From Trabulsiella odontotermitis (GTDB lineage Bacteria; Pseudomonadota; Gammaproteobacteria; Enterobacterales; Enterobacteriaceae): 64,000 nt of DNA. Position numbers and translations under genes: made by a program. Location of the stretch: positions 23,558 through 87,557 of the forward strand of contig NZ_LIFX01000007.1 in NCBI RefSeq assembly GCF_001297775.1, written 5' to 3'. Positions 18,595 to 27,514 of the stretch are shown here, one piece after another (positions within the stretch are counted from its first letter, which is position 1; the number at the start of each line of letters is the position of its first letter). The notes beneath the pieces were generated by a model, which saw only the letters and a list, made by a program, of their open reading frames with translations, did not search any database and was not told the origin of the DNA.

Positions 18595-19662
18595 ATGTAT
18601 CAACAATGGAGTATCGAAGAGGCCCGGGCGTGGTATCAGCAACTCCCGTGGGGCTGCGGCTTTAACTATCTTCCGCGTACGGCGGTGAACTGGACAGAAA
18701 TGTGGCAACAGGCGAGTTTCGATACCGCCACCCTCGACCAGGAATTGAGCTGGGCCAACCGTTACGGCTATAACCAGTTGCGCACCAACCTGCCGTTTAT
18801 TGTCTGGCAGCATGATCGCGACGGGCTGCTGTCGCGCATCGACCAGTTTTTAGCGATCGCCGCCCGCCATCAACTCCGGGTGATGCTGACCCTGCTGGAT
18901 GACTGCGCCTTTTCCGGCGATGAACCGTTTCTCGGGCCGCAAAAAACGCCGCGTCCGGGCATTCATAACAGCCAGGCGGCCGCCAGCCCGGGTCGCCAGC
19001 AAGTGATGGATCGCAATCGCTGGCCGGAGATTGAATGCTACGTGCGTGACGTGGTGCGCCATTTCCGTGACGATCCGCGAGTGTTGTTGTGGGATCTCTA
19101 CAATGAACCCGGCAACGGCGGTTTTTTCACCGATGATGGCGAATGCCGTCAGTTCGACGATACGCTGGAGTTGTATGCCCTTTCACTCATGACCCGGCTG
19201 TTTCAGTGGGTGCGGGAAGAGCGGCCGCAGCAACCGCTGACAGTGGGTGCCTGGCATATTGCCGATCGCCACGACTGTCGCCACGCCTTTACTCACCCCA
19301 TTGATGCCGCCGCGCTGCACCTTTCCGACGTCATCAGCTATCACGCCTATGTGGATACGCCGGGGCAACTGGAGATCCTGAAACAACTCTCTCGTCATCA
19401 ACGCCCCATTTTTTGTACCGAGTGGCTGGCGCGGCATGTGGGAAGTACGATAGTGGAGCAGTTGCCGATGTTCAGAGCGCAGCGCGTGAGTGCTTTTCAC
19501 TGGGGACTGGTGCAAGGGAAAACACAAACCTGGCTGCCCTGGCCCGATATCGCACGTGAAAACCCGCAACCGTCGTTGTGGTTTCATGACGTCCTGACGG
19601 CGGATGGGAAAGCGTTCAGCCAGACCGAAATGGCGCTGATCCGCCAGCTGAACAAAGCCTGA
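18595..19662 (+). CDS. Cytoplasmic clan GH-A (cellulase-like) glycoside hydrolase
   Basis: This 355-residue protein has no signal peptide, so it should act in the cytoplasm on imported glycosides. The (beta/alpha)8 retaining glycosidase signs are [11 protein letters not shown] with the proposed acid/base Glu171 and [10 protein letters not shown] with the proposed nucleophile Glu276, as in GH5-like enzymes. AAGGAG precedes the ATG 9 bases after the permease stop. It ends the operon, followed by a strong terminator. Annotation pipelines would probably call it a cellulase or beta-xylanase, but the cytoplasmic location and the neighbours argue for a small glycoside; substrate unknown. Confidence 0.85.
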   Translation: MYQQWSIEEARAWYQQLPWGCGFNYLPRTAVNWTEMWQQASFDTATLDQELSWANRYGYNQLRTNLPFIVWQHDRDGLLSRIDQFLAIAARHQLRVMLTLLDDCAFSGDEPFLGPQKTPRPGIHNSQAAASPGRQQVMDRNRWPEIECYVRDVVRHFRDDPRVLLWDLYNEPGNGGFFTDDGECRQFDDTLELYALSLMTRLFQWVREERPQQPLTVGAWHIADRHDCRHAFTHPIDAAALHLSDVISYHAYVDTPGQLEILKQLSRHQRPIFCTEWLARHVGSTIVEQLPMFRAQRVSAFHWGLVQGKTQTWLPWPDIARENPQPSLWFHDVLTADGKAFSQTEMALIRQLNKA

Positions 19663-19673
19663 AGCGCCCTCTG

Positions 19674-19701
19674 GTGACTTTACAGCCCTTTACGCTATAC
19701 T
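19674..19701 (+). promoter_or_regulatory. Possible promoter ahead of the terminator upstream of paeA
   Basis: TATACT (19696-19701) with GTGACT (19674-19679) at a 16-base spacing resembles a sigma-70 promoter. It lies just before an intrinsic terminator, so transcripts from it would stop after about 40 bases unless read through. Confidence 0.35.
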
Positions 19702-19714
19702 AACCTCGAAATTG

Positions 19715-19746
19715 CCGGTCCATTGCCTTCGGACCGGTTTTTCTTG
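19715..19746 (+). terminator. Intrinsic terminator after the sugar operon
   Basis: CCGGTCC (19715-19721) pairs with GGACCGG (19731-19737) and is followed by TTTTTCTTG. It separates the accessory operon from paeA. Confidence 0.88.
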
Positions 19747-19782
19747 TCAAATCTCACCCTTAGTACACATGATCATTCATAA

Positions 19783-19830
19783 ATGAGGTGTATAAAAGTG
19801 AGCAACTTCCCTTCCGAGGATCTGGCCTGA
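19783..19830 (+). CDS. Possible 15-codon leader ORF upstream of paeA
   Basis: An ATG at 19783 opens a 15-codon frame (MRCIKVSNFPSEDLA) that ends at a TGA 15 bases before the paeA start. An in-frame GTG at 19798 is preceded by GAGG. It could be a leader peptide coupled to paeA, or chance. I do not recognise it. Confidence 0.2.
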   Translation: MRCIKVSNFPSEDLA

Positions 19831-19845
19831 ACGGCTGGATAAGAT

Positions 19846-21189
19846 ATGTTAAACAGTATTTTAGTAATACTTTGTCTGATTGGCGTCAGCGCTTTTTTCT
19901 CGATGTCCGAGATTTCGCTTGCAGCCTCACGAAAAATCAAACTCAAACTGCTCGCCGATGATGGCGACATCAATGCACAACGCGTGCTGAAAATGCAGGA
20001 AAACCCCGGCACCTTCTTTACTGTGGTGCAGATTGGCCTCAATGCCGTTGCTATCCTTGGCGGTATCGTGGGTGACGCGGCGTTCTCTCCGGCGTTTTAC
20101 GGTATCTTAAGTAACTACATGTCGTCCGAGCTGGCAGAGCAACTGAGCTTTATACTCTCCTTCTCGCTGGTCACCGGCATGTTCATTCTCATCGCCGACC
20201 TGACACCGAAACGCATCGGTATGATTGCGCCCGAAGCTGTGGCTTTGCGTATCATCAACCCGATGCGCTTCTGTCTGTTCGTTTTCCGCCCGCTGGTCTG
20301 GTTCTTTAACGGCATGGCGAACATCATCTTCCGCATCTTCAAACTGCCGATGGTGCGTAAAGACGACATCACTTCTGATGATATCTACGCGGTGGTGGAA
20401 GCCGGTGCGCTGGCCGGGGTGTTGCGTAAGCAGGAACATGAGCTGATCGAGAACGTGTTTGAACTGGAATCACGCACCGTGCCGTCTTCCATGACGTCGC
20501 GTGAGAGCATTATCTGGTTCGACATCAACGAAGATGAGCAGAGCCTGAAAAACAAAGTGGCGGAACATCCGCATTCGAAGTTCCTGGTCTGTAAAGAAGA
20601 CATCGACCACATCATTGGTTACGTTGATTCTAAAGACCTGCTGAACCGCGTGCTGGCGAACCAGAGCCTGGCGCTGACCGGCGGTGTGCAGATCCGCAAT
20701 ACGCTGATTGTGCCGGATACGCTGACGCTCTCCGAAGCGCTGGAAAGTTTCAAAACCGCCGGTGAAGATTTCGCGGTGATCATGAACGAATACGCGCTGG
20801 TGGTGGGGATCATCACCCTGAACGACGTGATGACCACGCTGATGGGCGACCTGGTCGGTCAGGGGCTGGAAGAGCAGATTGTCGCACGCGACGAAAACTC
20901 CTGGCTCATCGATGGTGGCACGCCGATTGACGACGTGATGCGTGTGCTGGATATCGACGAATTCCCGCAGTCGGGCAACTATGAAACCATCGGCGGCTTC
21001 ATGATGTTTATGCTGCGTAAAATCCCGAAACGCACCGATGCGGTGAAATTCTCTGGCTACAAGTTCGAAGTGGTGGATATCGATAACTACCGCATCGATC
21101 AGTTGCTGGTGACGCGCATTGACAGCAAACCGACAGTACTGACGCCGAAACTGCCGGATGCGGAAGAGCAGAAGAAAGGCGCCGCGTAA
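19846..21189 (+). CDS. paeA: PaeA (YtfL), putrescine/cadaverine exporter of the CorC/HlyC-type family
   Basis: In E. coli PaeA is an inner-membrane protein that protects stationary-phase cells from polyamine stress by exporting cadaverine and putrescine. The 447 residues match the E. coli length. The order is a DUF21 membrane domain (about 1-190, starting MLNSILVILCLIGVSAFFSM), two CBS domains (about 210-330) and a C-terminal CorC_HlyC domain. GGATAAGAT precedes the ATG. Upstream lie the terminator of the sugar operon and a short leader frame; a strong terminator follows. Confidence 0.95.
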   Translation: MLNSILVILCLIGVSAFFSMSEISLAASRKIKLKLLADDGDINAQRVLKMQENPGTFFTVVQIGLNAVAILGGIVGDAAFSPAFYGILSNYMSSELAEQLSFILSFSLVTGMFILIADLTPKRIGMIAPEAVALRIINPMRFCLFVFRPLVWFFNGMANIIFRIFKLPMVRKDDITSDDIYAVVEAGALAGVLRKQEHELIENVFELESRTVPSSMTSRESIIWFDINEDEQSLKNKVAEHPHSKFLVCKEDIDHIIGYVDSKDLLNRVLANQSLALTGGVQIRNTLIVPDTLTLSEALESFKTAGEDFAVIMNEYALVVGIITLNDVMTTLMGDLVGQGLEEQIVARDENSWLIDGGTPIDDVMRVLDIDEFPQSGNYETIGGFMMFMLRKIPKRTDAVKFSGYKFEVVDIDNYRIDQLLVTRIDSKPTVLTPKLPDAEEQKKGAA

Positions 21190-21207
21190 TCCCACCCCTG
21201 AAACATT

Positions 21208-21237
21208 AACGGCTCCCTGTGGGAGCCGTTTTTTTTA
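21208..21237 (+). terminator. Intrinsic terminator of paeA
   Basis: A 10-bp perfect stem, AACGGCTCCC (21208-21217) with GGGAGCCGTT (21221-21230), has a TGT loop and is followed by a run of T. Confidence 0.93.
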
Positions 21238-21264
21238 TAAACTACTGCATAGCACAGCTGCTGG

Positions 21265-21471
21265 TTACGCCATCTCCGTTTGCAGACGCATAACCTGACG
21301 GTTGACTTCAGACATCACAGAGAGATGCTGCTTGTCCTTCACCTTCGGGATAAGGATTTTGCCCTTATCAAACTCGAAAGCCCCAACGTCCTTGATGTAC
21401 AACCGTCCACGGAACAGGATCTTCACGTACTTCGCCACCTGAAGCGGGTTGTAGCGTTGGAAAATTTTCAT
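21265..21471 (-). CDS. ytfK: YtfK, SpoT-stimulating stress protein
   Basis: This is a small cytoplasmic DUF1107 protein of 68 residues, almost identical to the E. coli sequence ([20 protein letters not shown]). In E. coli it promotes (p)ppGpp accumulation through SpoT under phosphate or fatty-acid limitation. The ATG at 21471 is preceded by GGAGAGAAAAGA; the frame stays open upstream but that part is not conserved. The upstream 321 bases, shared with divergent ytfJ, are AT-rich and hold a long hairpin near ytfJ; I see only a weak CTGTAAT match to a Pho-box half-site and do not call it. Confidence 0.95.
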   Translation of the reverse strand: MKIFQRYNPLQVAKYVKILFRGRLYIKDVGAFEFDKGKILIPKVKDKQHLSVMSEVNRQVMRLQTEMA

Positions 21472-21680
21472 TCTTTTCTCTCCTGCAGTATTGCGCTCCT
21501 GTGGTACCACAATCGGTCCAACGTGTCGGGGCGCAAAATTTAAAGCTCTAAAACTATAGTTCATAACCGGGAAGATACCCAGTATGTATAAGTTTATTTA
21601 CCTTTTGATTACAGTAATTCAGAATTTTCGTTTCAGCCATACGCAGAAGGCAGTATAAGTCTTCGTTTTTTCTCATATAT

Positions 21681-21735
21681 GTGCGTTCGCCCGCAAACTG
21701 GCATCGGGATTGCGGGTAAAGCGGCGAAATCGCAC
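21681..21735 (+). repeat. Long imperfect hairpin upstream of ytfJ
   Basis: GTGCG/TTCGCC (21681-21691) pairs with GGCGAA (21723-21728) and CGCAC (21731-21735). Inside it CCCGCAA (21690-21696) pairs with TTGCGGG (21710-21716). There is no T-tract. It ends 57 bases before ytfJ and may be a regulatory stem or an old repeat; function unknown. Confidence 0.4.
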
Positions 21736-21792
21736 TTATGATTATGGTTCGAACCAAGTGGTCGGATCACCTGCATAAAATAAGGAAACACC

Positions 21793-22350
21793 ATGACCCT
21801 ACGTAAGCTGATGGCGCTTTCGTGCCTTTTACTGCCGCTGATGGCCTCCGCACACGATTTTCAGGAGGGGCAGCGCGTCCCGCCGGTGGGGATTGCCGAC
21901 CGCGGTGAACTCATGCTTGATAAGGATCAGTTTAGCTATAAAAACTGGAATAGCGCGCAGTTGCCTGGAAAAGTGCGCGTGGTGCAGCACATCGCCGGTC
22001 GTACCTCGGCAAAAGAGAAAAATGCCGCGCTGATTGAAGCGATCAAAGCGGCGAAATTCCCTCACGATCGCTATCAGACCACCACGATTGTCAACACCGA
22101 TGACGCGATCCCCGGCTCCGGCATGTTCGTGCGCAGTAGCCTTGAGAGCAATAAAAAGCTCTATCCGTGGTCGCAGTTTATCGTCGACAGTAACGGCCTC
22201 GCGCGCAAAGCCTGGCAACTGGACGAAGAGAGTTCGGCTATCGCCGTGCTGGATAAAGACGGTCGCGTGGCGTGGGCGAAAGACGGCGCCCTGACGCAGG
22301 AAGAGGTGCAGCAGGTGATTGCCCTGCTGCATAAACTACTGAAAGATTAA
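21793..22350 (+). CDS. ytfJ: YtfJ, periplasmic thioredoxin-fold protein
   Basis: The 185-residue protein starts with a cleavable signal peptide ([20 protein letters not shown]) and belongs to the YtfJ family with a thioredoxin-like fold. I see no CxxC motif, so oxidoreductase activity is unlikely from sequence; the function is not established. ATAAGGAAACACC precedes the ATG. The gene is convergent with cysQ and the two coding ends overlap by 4 bases. Confidence 0.92.
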   Translation: MTLRKLMALSCLLLPLMASAHDFQEGQRVPPVGIADRGELMLDKDQFSYKNWNSAQLPGKVRVVQHIAGRTSAKEKNAALIEAIKAAKFPHDRYQTTTIVNTDDAIPGSGMFVRSSLESNKKLYPWSQFIVDSNGLARKAWQLDEESSAIAVLDKDGRVAWAKDGALTQEEVQQVIALLHKLLKD

Positions 22351-23087
22351 TAAATTGAAACTCTGAAGCCGGGGTTGAGGAACGATTCACGCGGGGTGTA
22401 ATCCAGCGGTTTCCCCTGCCAGTCGTGAACGTGCGCCCCGGCGGCAGCGGCCACCGCGTGCCCGGCGGCGGTATCCCAGACGTTAGTCGGCCCGAAGCGC
22501 GGGTACAGTTGTGCCTGCCCTTCCGCCACCAGGCAAAACTTCAGCGATGAACCAATCGACGTGGTCTGGTGCTCACCCAGTTGTTGCAGGTACTCCTGCA
22601 GTTCGCCATCGGCGTGCGAACGGCTGATCACCACCAGCGGCGGCCTGGCGTCACGCACCTGAATCTGCTTACGTACCCCACACTCCTCTTTCCACGCCTT
22701 ACCGTCGGCGGCGCTGTACATCATTTTCATGACCGGGGCATACACTACGCCCATTACCGCTTTCCCTTTATCAATCAATGCGATATTGACGGTAAACTCG
22801 CCATTGCGTTTGATAAATTCTTTGGTGCCATCCAGCGGATCGACCAGCCAGTAACGCTGCCAGTGTTGACGCACATCCCAGGCGGGGGGATCTTCTTCCG
22901 ACAGCACCGGGATCTCCGGCGTCAACGCCTGCAGCCCTTTCAGGATCACCGCGTGAGCCGCGATATCCGCCGCCGTTACCGGGGAGTCGTCCTGCTTGCT
23001 GGCGAGCTCCATCGGCTGTTTCCCGTCGTACACCTGCATAATGGCATCGCCTGCCTCCCGTGCAAGCTGGCAAATTTTATCTAACAT
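22347..23087 (-). CDS. cysQ: CysQ, 3'(2'),5'-bisphosphate nucleotidase
   Basis: CysQ hydrolyses 3'-phosphoadenosine 5'-phosphate to AMP and so removes an inhibitory by-product of sulfate assimilation. The 246 residues of the inositol monophosphatase superfamily include LSEEDPP and [13 protein letters not shown], whose acidic residues bind Mg, and the C-terminal [17 protein letters not shown]. The ATG at 23087 gives the E. coli length and has GAGAGGTGGGT upstream; a GTG at 23093 is in frame but unlikely. It diverges from cpdB, another enzyme of 3'-nucleotide metabolism. Confidence 0.96.
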   Translation of the reverse strand: MLDKICQLAREAGDAIMQVYDGKQPMELASKQDDSPVTAADIAAHAVILKGLQALTPEIPVLSEEDPPAWDVRQHWQRYWLVDPLDGTKEFIKRNGEFTVNIALIDKGKAVMGVVYAPVMKMMYSAADGKAWKEECGVRKQIQVRDARPPLVVISRSHADGELQEYLQQLGEHQTTSIGSSLKFCLVAEGQAQLYPRFGPTNVWDTAAGHAVAAAAGAHVHDWQGKPLDYTPRESFLNPGFRVSIY

Positions 23088-23275
23088 ACCCACCTCTCGT
23101 GGTCGCTTTTGCGTTAACTCATTGTTTTAGTTATATCGTATCGCGACGAAATCCGCTATCTGTGAGACGTTGCCAGTTTCCTGAGTTTCATTTATGGCAA
23201 GATTCACAATTCTGTAAGCAACTCGCTGTAATTACATTTATTTCTGCCGAACAGATCAACAAAAGGATGCCTCTG

Positions 23276-25219
23276 ATGATTAAGTTTAGCGCAACGCTCC
23301 TGGCGACGCTGATTGCCGCCAGCGTACACGCCGCCACCGTGGATCTCCGCATCATGGAAACCACGGATTTGCATAGCAATATGATGGACTTCGATTATTA
23401 CAAAGACAGCGCGACGGAAAAATTCGGACTGGTGCGTACAGCCAGCCTGATCAACGCCGCCCGTGGCGAAGTGAAAAACAGCGTGCTGGTGGATAATGGC
23501 GACTTAATTCAGGGCAGTCCGCTCGGCGATTACATGGCCGCGAAAGGGCTGAAAAAGGGCGACGTCCATCCGGTCTATCAGGCGATGAACACACTGGATT
23601 ACGCCGTCGGCAACCTCGGTAATCATGAATTCAACTATGGTCTCGACTATCTTCACAAGGCGCTGGCGGGCGCGAAATTCCCCTATGTGAACGCCAATAT
23701 TATCGACGTGAAAACCGGTCAGCCGCTGTTCACGCCTTACCTGATCAAAGCGACGCCGGTGCAGGACAGCGACGGCAAAACGCAGACTCTTCGCATCGGC
23801 TACATCGGTTTTGTACCGCCACAAATCATGACCTGGGATAAAGCCAATCTCGACGGCAAAGTGACGGTAAATGACATCACCGAAACGGCGCGCAAATACG
23901 TACCAGAGATGCGGGCGAAAGGAGCTGATCTGGTGGTGGTGGTCGCCCACTCGGGCCTTTCTGCTGACCCGTACCAGACGATGGCGGAGAACTCCGTGTA
24001 TTACCTGAGCCAGGTTCCCGGCGTTGATGCCATTCTGTTTGGTCATGCGCATGCGGTATTCCCGGGGAAAGATTTCGCCAGCATCAAGGGCGCGGACATC
24101 GACAAAGGGCTGCTGAACGGCGTTCCGGCGGTGATGCCGGGCATGTGGGGCGATCACCTCGGGGTTGTCGATCTGGTGCTGAACAACGACAGCGGTAAAT
24201 GGCAGGTGACGCAGGCGAAAGCCGAAGCGCGGCCGATTTACGACGCGGTGGGCAAGAAATCGCTGGCCGCGGAAGACGCTGACTTAGTGAAAATCCTCAA
24301 GCCTTCCCACGACGGCACCCGCGAGTTCGTCAGCAAACCGATCGGCAAAGCGGCCGACAATATGTACAGCTATCTGGCGCTGGTGCAGGACGACCCGACC
24401 GTGCAGGTGGTGAACATGGCGCAGAAGGCCTACGTCGAGCATTTCATTCAGGGCGATCCTGATCTGGCAAAACTGCCGGTGCTGTCGGCGGCGGCGCCGT
24501 TTAAAGTCGGCGGACGTAAAAACGATCCGGCAAGCTTCGTCGAAGTCGAGAAAGGCCAGTTAACCTTCCGTAACGCGGCGGATCTTTATCTCTACCCGAA
24601 CACGCTGATTGTGGTGAAAGCCAGCGGCAAAGAAGTGAAAGCGTGGCTGGAGTGTTCCGCCGGGCAGTTTAATCAGATAGACCCGACCAGCAGCAAGCCG
24701 CAATCACTGATTAACTGGGATGATTTCCGTACCTATAACTTCGACGTCATCGACGGGGTGAACTACCAGATTGATGTCACGCAGCCAGCCCGTTATGACG
24801 GCGAATGCCAGACCATCAACGCTGACGTGGAACGTATCAAAAACCTGACGTTTAACGGCAAGCCGATTGATCCGAACGCCACCTTCCTCGTGGCGACGAA
24901 CAACTATCGCGCCTATGGCGGTAAATTCGCGGGTACCGGCGACAGCCATATCGCCTTTGCCTCGCCGGACGAAAACCGTTCGGTGCTGGCGGCGTGGATT
25001 GGCGAGCAGTCGAAGAAAAACGGTGAAATTCACCCGGCGGCGGATAACAACTGGCGTCTGGCGCCGATCCACAGCAGCACGCCACTGGATATCCGCTTTG
25101 AAACCTCACCGTCGGCAAAAGCCGCCGCGTTTATCAAGGCAAACGCGCAATACCCGATGAAACAGGTCGCCACCGACGAAATTGGTTTTGCGGTTTATCA
25201 GTTGGATTTGAGCAAATAA
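23276..25219 (+). CDS. cpdB: CpdB, periplasmic 2',3'-cyclic-nucleotide 2'-phosphodiesterase/3'-nucleotidase
   Basis: This is the periplasmic enzyme that turns 2',3'-cyclic nucleotides into 3'-nucleotides and then nucleosides, letting the cell use external RNA fragments. The 647 residues equal the E. coli length. A signal peptide ([20 protein letters not shown]) is followed by a calcineurin-like metallophosphatase domain ([40 protein letters not shown]) and a C-terminal 5'-nucleotidase domain. I chose the ATG at 23276, 7 bases after AAAAGG; the ATG at 23267 abuts the ribosome site. Confidence 0.96.
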   Translation: MIKFSATLLATLIAASVHAATVDLRIMETTDLHSNMMDFDYYKDSATEKFGLVRTASLINAARGEVKNSVLVDNGDLIQGSPLGDYMAAKGLKKGDVHPVYQAMNTLDYAVGNLGNHEFNYGLDYLHKALAGAKFPYVNANIIDVKTGQPLFTPYLIKATPVQDSDGKTQTLRIGYIGFVPPQIMTWDKANLDGKVTVNDITETARKYVPEMRAKGADLVVVVAHSGLSADPYQTMAENSVYYLSQVPGVDAILFGHAHAVFPGKDFASIKGADIDKGLLNGVPAVMPGMWGDHLGVVDLVLNNDSGKWQVTQAKAEARPIYDAVGKKSLAAEDADLVKILKPSHDGTREFVSKPIGKAADNMYSYLALVQDDPTVQVVNMAQKAYVEHFIQGDPDLAKLPVLSAAAPFKVGGRKNDPASFVEVEKGQLTFRNAADLYLYPNTLIVVKASGKEVKAWLECSAGQFNQIDPTSSKPQSLINWDDFRTYNFDVIDGVNYQIDVTQPARYDGECQTINADVERIKNLTFNGKPIDPNATFLVATNNYRAYGGKFAGTGDSHIAFASPDENRSVLAAWIGEQSKKNGEIHPAADNNWRLAPIHSSTPLDIRFETSPSAKAAAFIKANAQYPMKQVATDEIGFAVYQLDLSK

Positions 25220-25222
25220 GGT

Positions 25223-25603
25223 TTATGCCGGACGGCGCTTCGCCAGCACGTCCGGCAAATTCACTTCGATCCAGTCCGCCAGCGCCGCGACTTTCTCGCT
25301 GATCTGTTCACCGAGCGGTGTCAGGCTATATTCAACATGGGGCGGCACGACGGGGTAAGCGACACGGTCAACGAAACCATCCTGCTCCAGCGCCTGTAAC
25401 GACTGCGCCAGCATCTTTTCGCTCACCCCGCCCATTTTGCGCCGCAGATCGCTGAAACGATGGGTGCCGTCACGCAAGGCAACCAGAATCAACACGCCCC
25501 AGCGACTGGTGACATGCTTCAGCACATCCCGCGACGGACACTGTTCGGCAAACAGATTGCCGTCGCGCATCTGCTCGCTCAGAGTCGGCATTGTCATTTT
25601 CAC
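25223..25603 (-). CDS. ytfH: YtfH, HxlR-family transcriptional regulator
   Basis: This 126-residue winged-helix protein of the HxlR family (CPSRDVLKHVTSRWGVLILV, RFSDLRRKMGGVSEKML, PVVPPHVEYSLT) has a conserved cysteine near residue 18 that could sense thiol or aldehyde stress. It is divergent from the quinone reductase gene qorB and is the natural candidate to regulate it. The final codons (AKRRPA) overlap a REP-like palindrome and differ from the E. coli C-terminus. Confidence 0.92.
   Translation of the reverse strand: MKMTMPTLSEQMRDGNLFAEQCPSRDVLKHVTSRWGVLILVALRDGTHRFSDLRRKMGGVSEKMLAQSLQALEQDGFVDRVAYPVVPPHVEYSLTPLGEQISEKVAALADWIEVNLPDVLAKRRPA
25226..25257. repeat. REP-like palindrome overlapping the 3' end of ytfH
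   Basis: The outer arms GCCGGACG (25227-25234) and CGTCCGGC (25249-25256) enclose a small GGCG-CTT-CGCC hairpin, the usual layout of repetitive extragenic palindromes in enteric bacteria. It lies between convergent cpdB and ytfH and supplies the last codons of ytfH. Confidence 0.7.
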
Positions 25604-25686
25604 ACTTACCTTTTTGTACGTACTTACTAAAAGTTAGTTAAGGTGCTAGCGTAGCACAACACATGACGAACACGAAGGAGAAAACC

Positions 25687-26535
25687 ATGATTGCTATTAC
25701 CGGAGCGACCGGCCAGCTGGGCCAGCTTGTGATCGCTGAACTGTTAACCCGCGTTGCCGCCAGCCAGATTGTGGCGATCGTTCGTAACCCGGCGAAAGCC
25801 GATGCTTTTCGCCAGCAGGGGATTGTCGTCCGCGAGGGCGATTATAACGATCCGGCCGCGCTGACGGCGGCATTGCAGGGCGTTGATAAACTGCTGTTGA
25901 TCTCGTCCAACGAAATCGGCAAACGCGCGGCGCAGCACCGCAATGTGATTAATGCCGCCCGCACAGCGGGGGTTAAATTTATCGCCTACACCAGCCTGCT
26001 GCATGCGGATACCTCGCCGCTCGGCCTGCACGTTGAACATGTTGATACGGAAAAACAGCTGGCGGCCTCTGGCATTCCGTTTGCCCTGCTGCGCAACGGC
26101 TGGTATACCGAGAACTATCTGGCCAGCGCGCCGCCTGCCATTGAACACGGCGTGTTTATTGGCGCGGCCGGGGACGGCAAAATCGCCTCAGCCACTCGCG
26201 CTGACTACGCAGCCGCTGCGGCCCGCGTCATCAGCGAGGACAACCATGCCGGTAAAATCTATGAACTGGCGGGTGACAGCGCCTGGACACTGAGCGAGCT
26301 GGCCGCCGCACTCAGTAAGCACAGCGGTAAACCGGTGACCTATCATAACCTCAGCGAAGCGGATTTCGCCGCCGCGCTGAAAGGCGTTGGCCTGCCTGCG
26401 CCCATCGCCGACATGCTGGCCGATTCCGACTCCGGCGCCGCGAAAGGCGGTCTGTTTGATGACAGCCATACCCTGAGCCGCCTGATTGGCCGCCCGACCA
26501 CGACGCTTGTGAAAAGCATCGAACGTAGTCTGTAA
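25687..26535 (+). CDS. qorB: QorB, NAD(P)H:quinone oxidoreductase (NmrA-like)
   Basis: This 282-residue enzyme of the atypical short-chain dehydrogenase NmrA/TMR group reduces quinones with NADPH in E. coli. The N-terminus MIAITGATGQLGQLVI holds the nucleotide-binding TGATGQLG motif, and LRNGWYTENYLASAP is shared with the E. coli protein. The ATG at 25687 is preceded by AAGGAGAAAACC; an in-frame ATG at 25663 adds eight residues with no family match. It is divergent from ytfH, separated by 83 bases that presumably contain the YtfH operator. Confidence 0.94.
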   Translation: MIAITGATGQLGQLVIAELLTRVAASQIVAIVRNPAKADAFRQQGIVVREGDYNDPAALTAALQGVDKLLLISSNEIGKRAAQHRNVINAARTAGVKFIAYTSLLHADTSPLGLHVEHVDTEKQLAASGIPFALLRNGWYTENYLASAPPAIEHGVFIGAAGDGKIASATRADYAAAAARVISEDNHAGKIYELAGDSAWTLSELAAALSKHSGKPVTYHNLSEADFAAALKGVGLPAPIADMLADSDSGAAKGGLFDDSHTLSRLIGRPTTTLVKSIERSL

Positions 26536-26594
26536 TTGTTAACAACTGGTTATTTTTTGTGGCACTCCACCGGGTCATCTCTGATAATGGGAAA

Positions 26595-27440
26595 ATGACC
26601 CGCGTGGAGGACACCGTGCAAGGCGTACCCGAGCAGTTTACCGATGAAACAGACAGCGCCCGCTTTCGCCATCTGGCGCAGGTGCCCGGCGTTGAGCTTT
26701 ATCATGCCCATATCTCCCGCTACGCGTTTGAACCTCACACGCACGAAGCCTTTGGTATCGGCGCCATTGAGCTGGGCGCGGAGCGTTTTCGCTATCACGG
26801 CACCCAATATATCGCGCCAGCCAATTCCGTGATCACCATGAATCCTGACGAACTGCACACCGGCGAGGCGGAAACCGCGGAGGGCTGGCGCTACCGGATG
26901 GTTTATCTGGAGCCGGATCTGCTCGAAGAGGTGACGGGCATTCGTCACTGGTGGTTCAGCGATGTCTTACGGATAGATCCGCTGAACGCCAGGCAGATTA
27001 ACGCACTGATTTATGCGATGTGGCATACCGACGATCCGCTGGCGCAAAAAGGGCTGTTGCTCGATCTGGTTGAGACCTTTCGCCCCTTTGCCCGCCATGC
27101 ACCGCACATCCAGGAAAGCGGTCACCGTTTTGACCGGGCGCGCGACTATCTCCATGACAACTATATGCACGCCGTCACGCTGGATGAACTCGCGCAGGTG
27201 GTGTCGCTCAGTCCGTATCATTTTCAGCGCCAGTTTAAGGCCCACTTCCACGTTACGCCGCATCAGATGCTGATGGCGATCCGTCTCTGGCGCGCCAAAA
27301 ACTTTCTCACCCACGGTATGCCTGCCGCCGACGTCGCTGCTGCCACGGGGCTGGTCGATCAGTCGCATTTGACCCGCGCGTTCACGCGTCGCTACGGCAT
27401 CACCCCTGTCCGCTACCAGAAACAGGTTGCCCGGCGCTGA
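26595..27440 (+). CDS. AraC-family transcriptional regulator, accessory gene next to ytfF
   Basis: This 281-residue regulator has an N-terminal cupin-like sensor domain (HTHEAFGIGAIELGAERF) and a C-terminal pair of helix-turn-helix motifs (TLDELAQVVSLSPYHFQRQF and DVAAATGLVDQSHLTRAFTR). E. coli K-12 has qorB next to ytfF with no such gene between. Starts at the ATG 26595 or the GTG 26616 (with GGAGG five bases upstream) are both plausible. It is co-directional with ytfF, 74 bases ahead of it, and regulators of this type often control an adjacent DMT exporter; that role is inferred. Confidence 0.85.
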   Translation: MTRVEDTVQGVPEQFTDETDSARFRHLAQVPGVELYHAHISRYAFEPHTHEAFGIGAIELGAERFRYHGTQYIAPANSVITMNPDELHTGEAETAEGWRYRMVYLEPDLLEEVTGIRHWWFSDVLRIDPLNARQINALIYAMWHTDDPLAQKGLLLDLVETFRPFARHAPHIQESGHRFDRARDYLHDNYMHAVTLDELAQVVSLSPYHFQRQFKAHFHVTPHQMLMAIRLWRAKNFLTHGMPAADVAAATGLVDQSHLTRAFTRRYGITPVRYQKQVARR

Positions 27441-27514
27441 TGCGCAATCTCATACAATACGCGTCCCCCTTCCCTGCTTACACTTTGGCTTCAACAGGCG
27501 CTAAGGGCTGAGAG

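Noticed and set aside
11295-19662. Sugar locus as a prophage or transposon cargo
   Set aside because: No integrase, transposase, terminal repeats or tRNA site is present, and base composition looks like that of the neighbouring genes.
27486-27514. GCTAAGGGCTGAGAG before ytfF looks like part of a thiamine-pyrophosphate riboswitch
   Set aside because: Only the short CTGAGA-like piece is present; the other conserved helices are missing in the 74-base gap. It is better read as the ribosome-binding region.
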